A stretch of DNA of 64,000 nt, from NCBI RefSeq assembly GCF_013404085.1, contig NZ_JABFHO010000001.1:2119001-2183000 (forward strand), read 5' to 3'. How positions within the stretch are numbered: position 1 is the stretch's first letter; each line of letters begins with the position of its first letter. This DNA comes from Winogradskyella helgolandensis. Lineage in GTDB: Bacteria > Bacteroidota > Bacteroidia > Flavobacteriales > Flavobacteriaceae. The notes under the pieces were generated by a model that worked only from the letters and a program-made list of their open reading frames with translations, ran no database searches and was not told where the DNA came from. Both the position numbers and the translations under genes were made by a program. Of this stretch, positions 1 to 9,524 are shown piece after piece.

Positions 1-602
1 AGAAAATAACCATCATTATAATCCGAAATAAAAAAGCTTTTGTCCATCATGTAACCGCTAGACCAAGTGGCATCACATACATACCACTTGTTGTTTAATT
101 TTACGGCATTCCAAGAGTGGTTTAAGTTTTCTAGTTTTTCGACGTTAGTTTCAAAAGATCTGCCGTAACCATCTATTATTATACATTCTATATCGGCAAT
201 AAAACATAATTCCTTAATAAGATACGCATAACCCGTGCACATCGTTTTTTTCTGATTTCGTAATTTTTTAAATGCTATTTTCTTGAAGTGATTATTCCAT
301 ACTACATAGCCTAAACTATCACTTTTAAATTTTTTTCGTGCTCTACTGACTTTATTATGTTGATTAGAATCTCCTTTAATATTTGTGCAAACCCAAGTAT
401 AAATAGCTCTAAATTTTTCAACATCTGTGGTGAGATTGAATGTTAATTTATGCGCTAAAACAGATAGCTTTTCTAAGCTATGACCTTTATATAATTTGGC
501 TGTATTATCTGCTTTTGTAAAATCTATGTTTTTAAAATCTGATACTTGAGCGTTAGAAATATTAAATAGCACAACTAAAAAGATGACAAACCAATTTTTC
601 AT
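1..602 (-). CDS. Transglutaminase-like secreted protein (C-terminus cut by window edge)
   Basis: The gene reads off the left edge, so only the first 200 residues are present. It opens with a signal peptide (MKNWFVIFLVVLFNISNAQ). A transglutaminase/papain-like fold is suggested by Cys122 in KTMCTGYA, His162 in NHSWNAV and Asp177 in CDATW, spaced as the Cys-His-Asp triad of the transglutaminase-core superfamily. It starts 11 bases after the stop of the upstream Cys-rich protein on the same strand, so the two are probably co-transcribed. The role is unknown. Such exported domains in Bacteroidota act as peptidases or in cell-surface maturation, but nothing here decides which. The signal peptide and triad are seen; the function is inferred. 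Confidence 0.8.
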   Translation of the reverse strand, partial: MKNWFVIFLVVLFNISNAQVSDFKNIDFTKADNTAKLYKGHSLEKLSVLAHKLTFNLTTDVEKFRAIYTWVCTNIKGDSNQHNKVSRARKKFKSDSLGYVVWNNHFKKIAFKKLRNQKKTMCTGYAYLIKELCFIADIECIIIDGYGRSFETNVEKLENLNHSWNAVKLNNKWYVCDATWSSGYMMDKSFFISDYNDGYF

Positions 603-613
603 AACATAAAAGA

Positions 614-1291
614 TTAGTTTCTTTTAGATTTGTAAATGTCTTTGACAGCCACTTTACCCAAAATCATACAAGAATCCACTTTCATATTAATATTGAGTTC
701 AATTTTTGAAGCTGAATTTTTGTTTTCGATGACCACTTTTTGTGATTCAAAACCAAGATAGCTAATGATTAAAACATCTCCTATTTTTAGTTTTTCAGGA
801 AAGGTGAAATTTCCGTCAAAATCAGTAGCAATGCCAACCGTTGAACTTTGTAAAACCACATTTGCGCCAGGAAGTGGTGAATCCCCTTCGGTTACATTAC
901 CTTTTACAATGATATTTTTTTCGAATTTATTGGCTTTAATTTCTGATGTGTTTTGTTTTGGTTCAATCGTGTTTGTTGTGTTTTGAGCCTGTGAGGTAAA
1001 ACTAGAGAAGAGAGCTACACAAGCTAATCCTATGCCACTTAAAAAACTTAATCGCTTATTGTTTTTCGGTTTTTTAGTGTATTCACCTAACTGATTTTTG
1101 TTAAAACGACCACAGGTATCTTGAGTGGACTTGTTTTTAAAGAAAATGATAATTTCTTCTGCATTCATTTGCGTAAAGTCAATGACTTCTTTTTCGCATG
1201 AGCTGCAAAAACCACCTTTCTCAGTTGGTGAAAATTGATTAAAGTTTTCTGAACATGGTGTTTTAATGTCTAAGTTGAATTGATTCTGCAT
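614..1291 (-). CDS. Cys-rich, CarboxypepD_reg domain membrane protein
   Basis: A 225-residue protein in three parts. Residues 10-70 hold four cysteines (Cys13, Cys29, Cys32, Cys60) arranged like a small zinc-binding module, with the motif KGGFCSSCEKEV. Residues 84-102 form one hydrophobic segment. Residues 128-200 are a CarboxypepD_reg-like beta-sandwich (PLPGANVVLQSS, ATDFDGNFTF), the domain that precedes TonB receptors. There is no receptor plug or barrel. Similar proteins are frequent in Flavobacteriaceae and uncharacterised. It lies just upstream of the transglutaminase-like gene on the same strand. A structural or sensory envelope role is possible, but I do not assign one. Confidence 0.7.
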   Translation of the reverse strand: MQNQFNLDIKTPCSENFNQFSPTEKGGFCSSCEKEVIDFTQMNAEEIIIFFKNKSTQDTCGRFNKNQLGEYTKKPKNNKRLSFLSGIGLACVALFSSFTSQAQNTTNTIEPKQNTSEIKANKFEKNIIVKGNVTEGDSPLPGANVVLQSSTVGIATDFDGNFTFPEKLKIGDVLIISYLGFESQKVVIENKNSASKIELNINMKVDSCMILGKVAVKDIYKSKRN

Positions 1292-1416
1292 GATATAAAG
1301 TTTTAATGTTAGTATACCTCAAACTTAGGTATCAATTCAAGAATAGAAAACGAAGGTTTAGTTAACGCTCCTTTTTGATGCGTAACATAGCGCTTTCAGT
1401 TAGTTTGTAGAAAATA

Positions 1417-1447
1417 AAAAACCACTTTGAATTAACAAAGTGGTTTT
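1417..1447 (-). terminator. Rho-independent terminator downstream of htpG
   Basis: A 12-bp perfect inverted repeat (AAAACCACTTTG / CAAAGTGGTTTT) with a short loop. On the minus strand it is followed by a T-rich tract, so it should end htpG transcription about 130 bases after the stop. The plus-strand side also carries Ts, so weak bidirectional function is possible. Confidence 0.8.
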
Positions 1448-1539
1448 AGTTTTGACTCTTGGCTCTAAAAGCGAAGCGGTCTTTTATCTATTTAATCATA
1501 TAGCTACGCTGATTATTTTTGAAAGTACGTTTTTGTTAT

Positions 1540-1561
1540 CCATATTTTAAAAAAAATATGG
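1540..1561 (-). other. AT-rich stem-loop just after the htpG stop
   Basis: A 9-bp inverted repeat, CCATATTTT / AAAATATGG, with a 4-base loop, lies 13 bases past the htpG stop. It lacks a clear T tract beyond the stem, so it may protect the mRNA 3' end rather than terminate; the stronger terminator lies further on. Confidence 0.45.
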
Positions 1562-1574
1562 GACAAAAATCTAC

Positions 1575-3485
1575 TTACTTTAATAATTCATAACTACGCT
1601 TAATAAAGTTCGTTAACTCTTCACCCTTTAAAAGACCTTGAGATAAACGCGCTAAATCTAAACTTTGCGTAATTAAACGTTCTTGTTTCTTTTTGGTTTT
1701 GGTTTCTAAAATTTCACTAACCAAAGGAGAGTTGGTGTTTACGATAAGATTGTACATCTCTGGCATATTACCAAACATCTGCATTCCGCCGCCACCAGTC
1801 TGTTGCATCTCTTTCATACGACGCATAAATTCTGGTTGCGTAATAATAAATGGAGACGCATCACTATCCATAGCTTCTAACTGTACAGCGAATTTTTCAG
1901 AAGGTATTACTTCTTTTAAAAGTGTATCTAATTCTGTTTGCTGCTCTTCAGTTAATTTTGAAATGGCAGTTTCCTCTTTCTTAATTAGGTTATCAATATG
2001 ATCACCATCAACTCTCGCAAAAGAAATATTTTCTTTAGTAGTTTCTAACTTCTGAATCAAATGCGGTACGATAGGTGAATCTAATAGTAATACTTCATAA
2101 CCTTTCGCTTTTGCAGCTTCAATGTAGCTGTGTTGTTGGTCTTTATTAGAAGCATAAAGAATTACTAATTTACCATCCTTGTCGGTTTGCGCTGCTTTTG
2201 TTTTGTTGAAAAGCTCTTCATACGTATAAAATTTACCGTCAACTGTTGGGTATAAAGCAAAGGCATCTGCTTTTTCGAAGAATTTTTCTTCAGAAAGCAT
2301 TCCGTATTCGATAACGATTTTTATATCATCCCATTTGGCTTCAAAATCTTCACGATTTGCGTTGAATAATGATTTCAACTTATCAGCTACTTTACGAGTG
2401 ATGTAAGATGAAATCTTCTTCACAGCCCCATCAGCTTGTAAGTAAGAACGCGATACGTTTAATGGAATATCTGGAGAATCAATAACACCACGTAACATGG
2501 TTAAGAATTCAGGTACAATCCCTTCAACATTATCCGTTACATACACTTGGTTTTGATATAATTGAATCTTATCCTTTTGCATGTTCATATCGTTCGTCAT
2601 CTTAGGGAAATACAAGATTCCTGTTAAGTTGAACGGATAATCTACATTTAAATGAATATGGAATAAAGGCTCTTCAAATTGCATTGGATACAATTCTCTG
2701 TAGAAGCTTTTATAATCTTCATCTTCTAATTCCGTTGGCTGTTTTGTCCAAGCCGGATTAGGATTATTGATAATGTTATCTACAGTAATCTTTTTATGTG
2801 GCTCAGTCGTTTCTTTTCCTTCTGCATCTGTAGTCGTTGCAGGAGTAAATTCTGGATCGTCTATTTCTTTAGTTCCGAATTTAATTGGAATAGGCATAAA
2901 CTTGTTATACTTATTCAGTAATTCACTGATTCTGTTTTCTTCTAAAAACTCTGTAGAATCTTCAGCAATATGAAGGATGATTTCTGTACCTCTAGTTTCC
3001 TTATCCGATGGTTCTAATGTAAATTCTGGAGACCCATCACATGTCCAATGTGCAGCTTCAGCACCAGTATGGGACTTAGTGATAATTTCAACTTTTTCTG
3101 CAACCATAAAAGCAGAGTAAAATCCAAGACCAAAGTGTCCAATAATTCCTGAATCTTTAGCAGAATCTTTATACTTGTCTAAGAATTCTTCTGCACCAGA
3201 AAAAGCGACTTGGTTAATGTATTTTTCAACCTCTTCGGCTGTCATCCCTAAACCTTGATCAATGATGTGAAGTTTTTTACCTTCTTTATCAATCTTAACT
3301 TCAATTATAGGATTTCCGTATTCAGATTTAGATTCACCTATACTAGTAAGGTGTTTTAATTTTAGCGTGGCATCTGTACCATTACTAATAAGCTCACGTA
3401 AAAAGATTTCGTGATCAGAGTATAAGAACTTTTTAATTAACGGAAAGATATTCTCTACCGATACATTAATACTTCCTTTTGTCAT
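1575..3485 (-). CDS. htpG: Molecular chaperone HtpG (Hsp90 family)
   Basis: This is the 636-residue bacterial Hsp90, an ATP-driven cytosolic homodimeric chaperone. The N-terminal GHKL ATPase shows ELISNGTDA (31-39, with the nucleotide-binding Asn35), the DxGxG element DQGLGM (76-81) and the lid-proximal GHFGLGFYSAF (116-126). Middle and C-terminal dimerisation regions follow to full family length; the E. coli protein has 624 residues. The change from the common SNASDA to SNGTDA keeps the Asn and Asp that contact nucleotide and magnesium. It appears monocistronic, with its own terminator downstream. I saw no CIRCE operator; a tandem TGTCAC repeat lies about 70 bases upstream. Confidence 0.97.
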   Translation of the reverse strand: MTKGSINVSVENIFPLIKKFLYSDHEIFLRELISNGTDATLKLKHLTSIGESKSEYGNPIIEVKIDKEGKKLHIIDQGLGMTAEEVEKYINQVAFSGAEEFLDKYKDSAKDSGIIGHFGLGFYSAFMVAEKVEIITKSHTGAEAAHWTCDGSPEFTLEPSDKETRGTEIILHIAEDSTEFLEENRISELLNKYNKFMPIPIKFGTKEIDDPEFTPATTTDAEGKETTEPHKKITVDNIINNPNPAWTKQPTELEDEDYKSFYRELYPMQFEEPLFHIHLNVDYPFNLTGILYFPKMTNDMNMQKDKIQLYQNQVYVTDNVEGIVPEFLTMLRGVIDSPDIPLNVSRSYLQADGAVKKISSYITRKVADKLKSLFNANREDFEAKWDDIKIVIEYGMLSEEKFFEKADAFALYPTVDGKFYTYEELFNKTKAAQTDKDGKLVILYASNKDQQHSYIEAAKAKGYEVLLLDSPIVPHLIQKLETTKENISFARVDGDHIDNLIKKEETAISKLTEEQQTELDTLLKEVIPSEKFAVQLEAMDSDASPFIITQPEFMRRMKEMQQTGGGGMQMFGNMPEMYNLIVNTNSPLVSEILETKTKKKQERLITQSLDLARLSQGLLKGEELTNFIKRSYELLK

Positions 3486-3689
3486 GATATATAGTTTTTT
3501 GTATTATTAATTTGAATACTATCCTATAGTCAAATAAAATACCAAGTCTTAAAATGTGACAAAGTGACACAAGTATTATGCACGCATAACGAATGTAAAT
3601 TCTAATAAAAGTAAATTGTTTGAGATATCTTAAATTGCTAAACTAAATAATAAGTTTTCCAAGGTCACGGAAACGAAAATAAATTCTCG

Positions 3690-4700
3690 ATGTACAATTC
3701 TAAAATAATAGGCTTAGGTAAATATGTGCCAGATAATATTGTAACCAATGACGACTTGTCTAAATTCATGGATACAAATGATGAATGGATCCAAGAACGC
3801 ACAGGTATAAAAGAACGTCGTTGGGTAGAAAAGGGCAGTGGTGATACAACGGCAACTATGGGAGTGAAAGCTGCTAAAATTGCGATTGAACGTTCTGGGT
3901 TAGATAAAGATGATATTGATTTTATAATCTTTGCAACCTTAAGTCCAGATATGTATTTTCCTGGTCCAGGTGTACAAGTACAACATGCTTTAGATATTAA
4001 AACGGTTGGAGCTCTTGATGTCCGTAATCAATGTTCTGGTTTTGTATATGCGATGTCTGTTGCCGATAATTTTATTAAAACAGGAATGTACAAGAACATA
4101 CTTGTTATTGGTAGTGAATTACATTCTCATGGTATGGATAAAACCACACGTGGTAGAGGTGTTACAGTTATTTTTGGCGATGGAGCAGGAGCAGCAGTTT
4201 TAACTCGAGAAGAAGATAATTCTAAAGGAATTTTATCAACACATTTGCATTCGCAAGGAGAACATGCTGAAGAATTAGTACTCATTGCTCCAGGAATGGG
4301 TAAACGTTGGGTAAGTGATATTTTAGCTGATAATGATCCTGATGATGTCAGTTATTTTCCACACATGAATGGACAATTTGTATTTAAAAATGCTGTGGTT
4401 CGTTTTAGTGAAGTGATTATGGAAGGTTTAATGAAAAATAAGCTTGAGGTTTCAGATATCGATATGTTAATTCCGCATCAAGCCAATTTAAGAATCTCAC
4501 AATTTATACAACGTAAGTTTAAGTTAAGCGACGATCAAGTATTTAACAACATACAGAAATACGGTAACACTACAGCAGCCTCTATTCCAATTGCATTAAC
4601 TGAAGCTTGGGAAGAAGGTAAAATAAAAGAAGGAGATACCGTTGTATTAGCTGCTTTTGGTAGTGGATTTACTTGGGGAAGTGTGATTATGAAGTGGTAA
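3690..4700 (+). CDS. fabH: 3-oxoacyl-ACP synthase III family protein (FabH-type)
   Basis: A condensing enzyme that joins an acyl-CoA starter to malonyl-ACP, the first elongation step of type II fatty-acid synthesis in the cytosol. The catalytic triad is visible: Cys115 in NQCSGF, His263 in IPHQANL and Asn293 in YGNTTAAS. At 336 residues it is slightly longer than E. coli FabH (317) and belongs to the branch with a longer middle loop (GEHAEELVLIAPG). Flavobacteria usually hold several KASIII paralogues, so this copy could be the housekeeping enzyme or a relative with a specialised starter. It is transcribed alone, diverging from htpG, and followed by a hairpin. Confidence 0.9.
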   Translation: MYNSKIIGLGKYVPDNIVTNDDLSKFMDTNDEWIQERTGIKERRWVEKGSGDTTATMGVKAAKIAIERSGLDKDDIDFIIFATLSPDMYFPGPGVQVQHALDIKTVGALDVRNQCSGFVYAMSVADNFIKTGMYKNILVIGSELHSHGMDKTTRGRGVTVIFGDGAGAAVLTREEDNSKGILSTHLHSQGEHAEELVLIAPGMGKRWVSDILADNDPDDVSYFPHMNGQFVFKNAVVRFSEVIMEGLMKNKLEVSDIDMLIPHQANLRISQFIQRKFKLSDDQVFNNIQKYGNTTAASIPIALTEAWEEGKIKEGDTVVLAAFGSGFTWGSVIMKW

Positions 4701-4705
4701 ACAAA

Positions 4706-4725
4706 ATCCCTTTGAAAAAAGGGAT
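4706..4725 (+). terminator. Probable terminator after the FabH-type gene
   Basis: An 8-bp perfect stem (ATCCCTTT / AAAGGGAT) with a 4-base loop starts 5 bases after the stop. The following tract is only moderately T-rich, so termination may be partial. Confidence 0.6.
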
Positions 4726-4785
4726 CTTATTATATTTTAAAGTAAACTATTAATAAAAAACATTATTATTTATAAGCTCTTTTAA

Positions 4786-5259
4786 ATGATCAATAAAATT
4801 GCTTTAAAGTCAATTAGTGCTCAAATTTTAGGATTTACACTTTTACTCATTGGTTCTACTAGGCTATCGATTGCCTACAATTCAGAAATATATAAGATAA
4901 TTCAAGATGGTAATTTAGAGTTAATCAACGGGGAAATGTTGAAGTCTATAATGTTTAGTGAGATATATGTTAAATTATCCGTTTTCATCCTTGGTATTAT
5001 ATGTTTAGGTTATTTTAACTGGAGGAATAAGATATCTATATTCAATATTTTAATTGTATCAGTTGGTTTATGGCTATTAAATTTTCTTGAGTTTTTTTCT
5101 TCTGAATTATTGACTGGTTCTTTGAATACATTTTTCGGTTTAATAACGGATGATATGTTTTATTCATTTTTTATAAGCGGTTTTTTAATTTTTATTTCTG
5201 GTATGCTGATATTATATATGAGTATAACACCTCGAAATGAAAAAGAACAAGGTTCGTAG
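4786..5259 (+). CDS. Small integral membrane protein of unknown function
   Basis: A 157-residue protein not recognised as any family. It has about four hydrophobic segments (roughly residues 11-30, 63-80, 88-105 and 122-148) and a short charged C-terminus. The overall pattern resembles four-helix DoxX-like or DUF4345-like membrane proteins, but no diagnostic motif is visible. It stands alone between the fabH-type gene and a secreted amidohydrolase, with no recognisable operon partner. Codon use and AT content match the neighbours. It is very likely a real gene because of its uninterrupted length and coherent membrane profile. Confidence 0.6.
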   Translation: MINKIALKSISAQILGFTLLLIGSTRLSIAYNSEIYKIIQDGNLELINGEMLKSIMFSEIYVKLSVFILGIICLGYFNWRNKISIFNILIVSVGLWLLNFLEFFSSELLTGSLNTFFGLITDDMFYSFFISGFLIFISGMLILYMSITPRNEKEQGS

Positions 5260-5392
5260 TTAAAATCTCAAACACGATTTTTATAGTGTTATAACTAATA
5301 AAAAAGGCGTTTTAATTGCTTCATAATTAAAAGTTAAGTTTTATTTTATACTTTTAATTTTTCACTATTCGCAACCACTAAACCATACGACC

Positions 5393-6691
5393 ATGCACAA
5401 ACTATTCGTCTTATTACTCTTAGTTATTTGTTCACTAGCAAGTGTATTCGCGCAACAAAATGAAGTTTATATCAAAGCTGGTCTTTTGTACGACAGTGAA
5501 CAAAATATCCTTTTAAAAAATAAAGTTATTCATGTTAAGGGGAATACTATTGTATCTATTGGAACATATAATACAATTCCTAATAATGCTGAAATTATAG
5601 ATTTAACAGCACACACAGTTTTACCAGGATTAATTGATGCGCATACCCATGTTCTTTTTTCGCAAGATGCAAGCGAAGATTTTTCAGAACATAGCATTCA
5701 CTCACTCACTATGGAAAGTGATGCCATAAGAACGCTTAGAGGTTCAAAACGTGCAAAATCTTATTTAGACGTTGGAATCACAACAGTGAAAGATCTTGGT
5801 AATTCAGGATTATTTCTAGATGTAGCGTTGCGTGATGCGATTAATGAAGGGACTATTGATGGCCCACGAATTTTTGCGTCAGGACCAATTATGGCCGCAA
5901 CAGGTGGTCAAGTTTATGGTGTGTCACCAAAACATCAAGATCTTATCGATTTAGAATACCGGATTATAAATGGAGTAGAAGATGCTAAAATTGCGGTTAG
6001 AGAACACGTGAATCAAAAAGTTGATCTTATTAAGATTTGTGCAGACAACATTCCGAACAATACACATTTATCCATCGCAGAAATGAAAGCGATTGTAGAA
6101 ACTGCCAATGGGTATGATCTTACAGTAGTTGCACATTCTATAACCAATCAATCGGCATGGAATGCCATACAGGCTGGTGTCCATGGGATTGAACATGGTT
6201 TTAATTTAGCAGATTCTACATTAACTTTAATGGCTAATAAAAAGGTGTTTTTGGTCCCTACCGAAAATAGTAAAGCCTATATGCAAACATATAGTAAACT
6301 TGCAGGTTATGACGATGATGATTTAGGTTGGATAGATAATTATTTAGATAGAATGAAAACCAGACTTGCTAGAGCCATCCAAAAAGGAGTGATCATTGTG
6401 GCAGGTTCGGATAACTACACAGATATTGGTGGCACGCGTGGTGAATCTTCAAAAGATATGTTTCATGCGTATTTTGAAGCAGGAATGAAGCCTTTAGATA
6501 TTTTACAATCGGCAACTTATAGTTCTGCGCTAAATTTAAATAAGCAAAATGAAATAGGAGTTCTTAAGCCTGGTGCAAAAGCAGATATTATTGCGGTTAA
6601 AGGAAATATAACTACCGATTTTATAACGACCATAAAAGACGTCGTATTTGTAATGAAAGATGGGGATGTTTATTTCCGTAGTCAAAATTAA
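5393..6691 (+). CDS. Secreted metal-dependent amidohydrolase
   Basis: A 432-residue exported protein with a clear signal peptide cleaved near SVFAQ. It belongs to the amidohydrolase superfamily, the imidazolonepropionase/prolidase-like branch (COG1228). Metal ligands can be followed: H84xH86 in DAHTHVLF, the probable bridging Lys in LIKICADN, His in VVAHSITN, His in GIEHGFNL and Asp in AGSDNYTD. Exported members in Bacteroidota are often annotated as Xaa-Pro or peptide/amide hydrolases. The natural substrate cannot be read from sequence. The gene is monocistronic and converges on the TonB receptor that ends at 6975, with two hairpins between them. Confidence 0.85.
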   Translation: MHKLFVLLLLVICSLASVFAQQNEVYIKAGLLYDSEQNILLKNKVIHVKGNTIVSIGTYNTIPNNAEIIDLTAHTVLPGLIDAHTHVLFSQDASEDFSEHSIHSLTMESDAIRTLRGSKRAKSYLDVGITTVKDLGNSGLFLDVALRDAINEGTIDGPRIFASGPIMAATGGQVYGVSPKHQDLIDLEYRIINGVEDAKIAVREHVNQKVDLIKICADNIPNNTHLSIAEMKAIVETANGYDLTVVAHSITNQSAWNAIQAGVHGIEHGFNLADSTLTLMANKKVFLVPTENSKAYMQTYSKLAGYDDDDLGWIDNYLDRMKTRLARAIQKGVIIVAGSDNYTDIGGTRGESSKDMFHAYFEAGMKPLDILQSATYSSALNLNKQNEIGVLKPGAKADIIAVKGNITTDFITTIKDVVFVMKDGDVYFRSQN

Positions 6692-6716
6692 GCAACACTT
6701 AATTCATATAACTAAA

Positions 6717-6748
6717 AAAAGCCCAAACAATTACTCGTCTGGGCTTTT
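6717..6748. terminator. Bidirectional terminator between convergent genes (hairpin A)
   Basis: A 9-bp stem, AAAAGCCCA / TGGGCTTTT, with a 14-base loop. On the minus strand the stem is followed by seven Ts, on the plus strand by four, so it can end the minus-strand TonB receptor and, more weakly, the amidohydrolase. Confidence 0.8.
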
Positions 6749-6884
6749 CAGCTATTAACCAACTTAACTAACACTATTATAAAAATTAATTTATAAATAC
6801 GTTACTTAAAACTTATACTACATTAGACGTAGAAAGTTCAATTTTATTTCATGGCTTTCCTCTTTTAACGTGTATTTAACATAG

Positions 6885-6908
6885 AACCCGAAACGCAAGT
6901 TTCGGGTT
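6885..6908 (+). terminator. Terminator hairpin B, plus-strand polarity
   Basis: A perfect 10-bp stem (AACCCGAAAC / GTTTCGGGTT) with a GCAA tetraloop of the GNRA type, followed on the plus strand by TTTCTTTATTT. The tract is on the plus side only, so it acts on transcripts coming from the amidohydrolase although it sits nearer the minus-strand gene. Confidence 0.8.
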
Positions 6909-6974
6909 TTCTTTATTTAATAATTAAGTACTAACACTAACCATCAACATTTTTTCAACTATTAAATAGTTTTT

Positions 6975-9419
6975 TTAGAACATGCCACCACCTTCTTTTA
7001 CATCGTTATCGCGCTGCTTTCGAGATTTAGCTCTGTATTTTCCACCACCAAAACGGTACGATAAACTTGCTGAAATTTGTTGACTTTCCCAATTAAAACG
7101 ACCGTATTGTTCATAAGGTCTTTCGCTTTCAAATTCAGCGTACATCGTATTAAAAATATCATTATAACTTAGACTGAAACTCGCTCTGTTTTCCATAAAA
7201 CTATAACGCATTCCAAGATTTACCATGAGCATTTCACTCATTTCAAATTGAATATTTTTGCTTTTTCCACGGTACATTCCAAAAGCAGAAAAACTTAAAC
7301 TCTTACTGACTTTAAAATTGTTAAATGCTCTTGCGCTCCATGCAACATTATCTACTTCTACGGTGTTTAAAACAATGTCTAGGTTGCTATCAAATGATTC
7401 AGCCACACTTTTTTGGGTCTGAGAGAATAAATCGAAACTAGCATTAACACTCCACCATTTTGTTGGACGATAATTTGAAGAGACTTCCACACCATAAGAG
7501 GTGCTGTTGTCAAAATTCATATTCGTCATTATTAAACGATTGATGTCTGTACGGTCAATTAGTATGGCTTGTTGAATTTCATCTTCAATAATTCTATAAA
7601 ATACTCCAGCAGTTATGCTTCCTTTTTCAAATTGTCTGGTGTAATTGGTTTCTACAGAATTAGTGAATTGTGGACGTAATTCTTGATTCCCAAATTGTGA
7701 AATTAAAGGGGTACTCCATTCTGGCAATGGATTAACTTGTCCAATTCCCGGACGATCAATTCGTCTGCTATAACTAAATTGATATGAATTTTTTTCTGAA
7801 GGAGTATACGTTACAAAGGCTGAAGGGTATAATTCAAAATAATCATTTGCAAAAGGAATGTTTAATTCTTCATTGGATGCTAAATCCTTTTTATAGGCTT
7901 CTGAATCTACGTTTACCGTTTCTGCCCTTACACCAACTTGGTAACTCCATTTTTCAATTTTTTTGCCATAGGTTGCGTAAGCAGAATAAATATCCCTGGC
8001 GTAATCAAACAGGGTCGTTGTTGGAATATAGTTGCCAAGCTCATTTCTTTCACGATTATCCGACTCATAAAAAATACTAGTATCAAACAAGCGTGCTTCC
8101 AAACCTAATTCTAATTTTGTTGATTCAGATAATGGGTTAACATAGTCTAGGTTTATCGTTGTGCTATTTCTGTCAGTGTCTGTGTCTTCTATGAAATTTG
8201 GACGTTGTGAACTGTAAAATATGTTGTTAGTATCACCTATGCCTTCATAAGTGTTGTAGTCAACTTCAAGTTCTATATTATGACCTTCTTCATTAAAATC
8301 GTGCTTATAATTAAAGTTGTATTGTTGTGAATCATTATTAACCTCTCCATTCATAAATTGAGATTCATTAAGACTCGGGTCAGCCAGGTATAAAATTTCA
8401 GAATTTACTATAGGTTGCCCATTAAACGTATTTTGATTCGTAAAAATTGAAATGGTGTTTTTATCATTGAGATAATAATCGACACCAACCTTAAACAAGT
8501 GAGATTTGTTATTATTTAAAATATTAAAATTTTGCTGAATATCTTGTTCAACTCTAGTAAAGCCTCCATTATTAGCAACTTTTCGAATATTATTACCATA
8601 AGAACCGTAAAAATTGAATTTACCATTTCGGTAATTGGCATCAATAGAGCTGTTGAATTTAGCCTCAATTTCATAAGCTAAACCGACATTTAAATTACCA
8701 TTAAAACCAATTTGAGTGTTTTTATGAAGTACAATATTTATAATGCCACTCATCCCTTCAGGATTATATTTTGCTGAAGGATTTGTAATGAGTTCAATAC
8801 TCTTTATTGAGGTTGAAGGAATTTGTTTTAGTAATTGCTCTGCCGGAATATTAGATAATTTTCCATCGACCATAACGCGTACATTCTGGTTGCCACGTAA
8901 GCTAATAGCACCAGATTGTTGATCAACGCTAACCGAAGGTAAGTTGTTCATTATCTCACTTGCCGTTGCTCCAGCTGTTTGTAAATCTTTACCTATGGTA
9001 ATAACTTTTCTATCGACGCGTTGTTGTATAGTAGAGACATCTGCAACAACCGTAACTTCATCTAAACCTGTTGATTCTTCTTCGAGTTTTATATCTCCGA
9101 GATTGGGTTTGTAGTTGCCCTTTCCTATTGTAATATTTTTATCAATGGTTTTAAAACCTACAAATTGAATCGAAACAATAACTTTTCCTTCAGGTATATT
9201 TTCGATTTCAAAGGTGCCATCATCATTAGTTATACCTCCTGTAATTATTTTATTCGCCATATCTTTAATGACGATATTTACATAAGGTAAAGGTTCATTT
9301 AATTCCGCGTCTATAACACGTCCCGAAACAGAACCGTCTTTAATATCCGAATTGGAATTGGGTTGTGCACTTACAATAGTTGATGAGACCATTATAAGCA
9401 TTAGTAAAAATTGTTTCAT
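6975..9419 (-). CDS. TonB-dependent receptor, OMP_b-brl_3 type with CarboxypepD_reg domain
   Basis: An 814-residue outer-membrane receptor. A signal peptide (cleaved near VSAQ) is followed by a CarboxypepD_reg beta-sandwich at about 30-115 (SGRVIDAELNEPLPYVNI), a plug domain at about 140-230 (RVMVDGKLSNIPAEQL) and a long beta-barrel rich in aromatic strands. The C-terminus is a short basic, Gly-rich tail ending GGGMF, common in this branch. It is not a SusC; no SusD partner is adjacent. The ligand is unknown. The gene appears monocistronic on the minus strand, with hairpins A and B downstream. Confidence 0.9.
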   Translation of the reverse strand: MKQFLLMLIMVSSTIVSAQPNSNSDIKDGSVSGRVIDAELNEPLPYVNIVIKDMANKIITGGITNDDGTFEIENIPEGKVIVSIQFVGFKTIDKNITIGKGNYKPNLGDIKLEEESTGLDEVTVVADVSTIQQRVDRKVITIGKDLQTAGATASEIMNNLPSVSVDQQSGAISLRGNQNVRVMVDGKLSNIPAEQLLKQIPSTSIKSIELITNPSAKYNPEGMSGIINIVLHKNTQIGFNGNLNVGLAYEIEAKFNSSIDANYRNGKFNFYGSYGNNIRKVANNGGFTRVEQDIQQNFNILNNNKSHLFKVGVDYYLNDKNTISIFTNQNTFNGQPIVNSEILYLADPSLNESQFMNGEVNNDSQQYNFNYKHDFNEEGHNIELEVDYNTYEGIGDTNNIFYSSQRPNFIEDTDTDRNSTTINLDYVNPLSESTKLELGLEARLFDTSIFYESDNRERNELGNYIPTTTLFDYARDIYSAYATYGKKIEKWSYQVGVRAETVNVDSEAYKKDLASNEELNIPFANDYFELYPSAFVTYTPSEKNSYQFSYSRRIDRPGIGQVNPLPEWSTPLISQFGNQELRPQFTNSVETNYTRQFEKGSITAGVFYRIIEDEIQQAILIDRTDINRLIMTNMNFDNSTSYGVEVSSNYRPTKWWSVNASFDLFSQTQKSVAESFDSNLDIVLNTVEVDNVAWSARAFNNFKVSKSLSFSAFGMYRGKSKNIQFEMSEMLMVNLGMRYSFMENRASFSLSYNDIFNTMYAEFESERPYEQYGRFNWESQQISASLSYRFGGGKYRAKSRKQRDNDVKEGGGMF

Positions 9420-9524
9420 TTTTTTGGATTAATTTTTTGATTGATTGAACACTGATTTTAATAGTAGACGACTATATTTATAATGTGTTACTCTAAATAT
9501 TTTACTTAACATTATTTTAACATT

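Noticed and set aside
3545-3575. CIRCE-like heat-shock operator before htpG
   Set aside because: The sequence is a tandem TGTCAC repeat, not the CIRCE inverted repeat.
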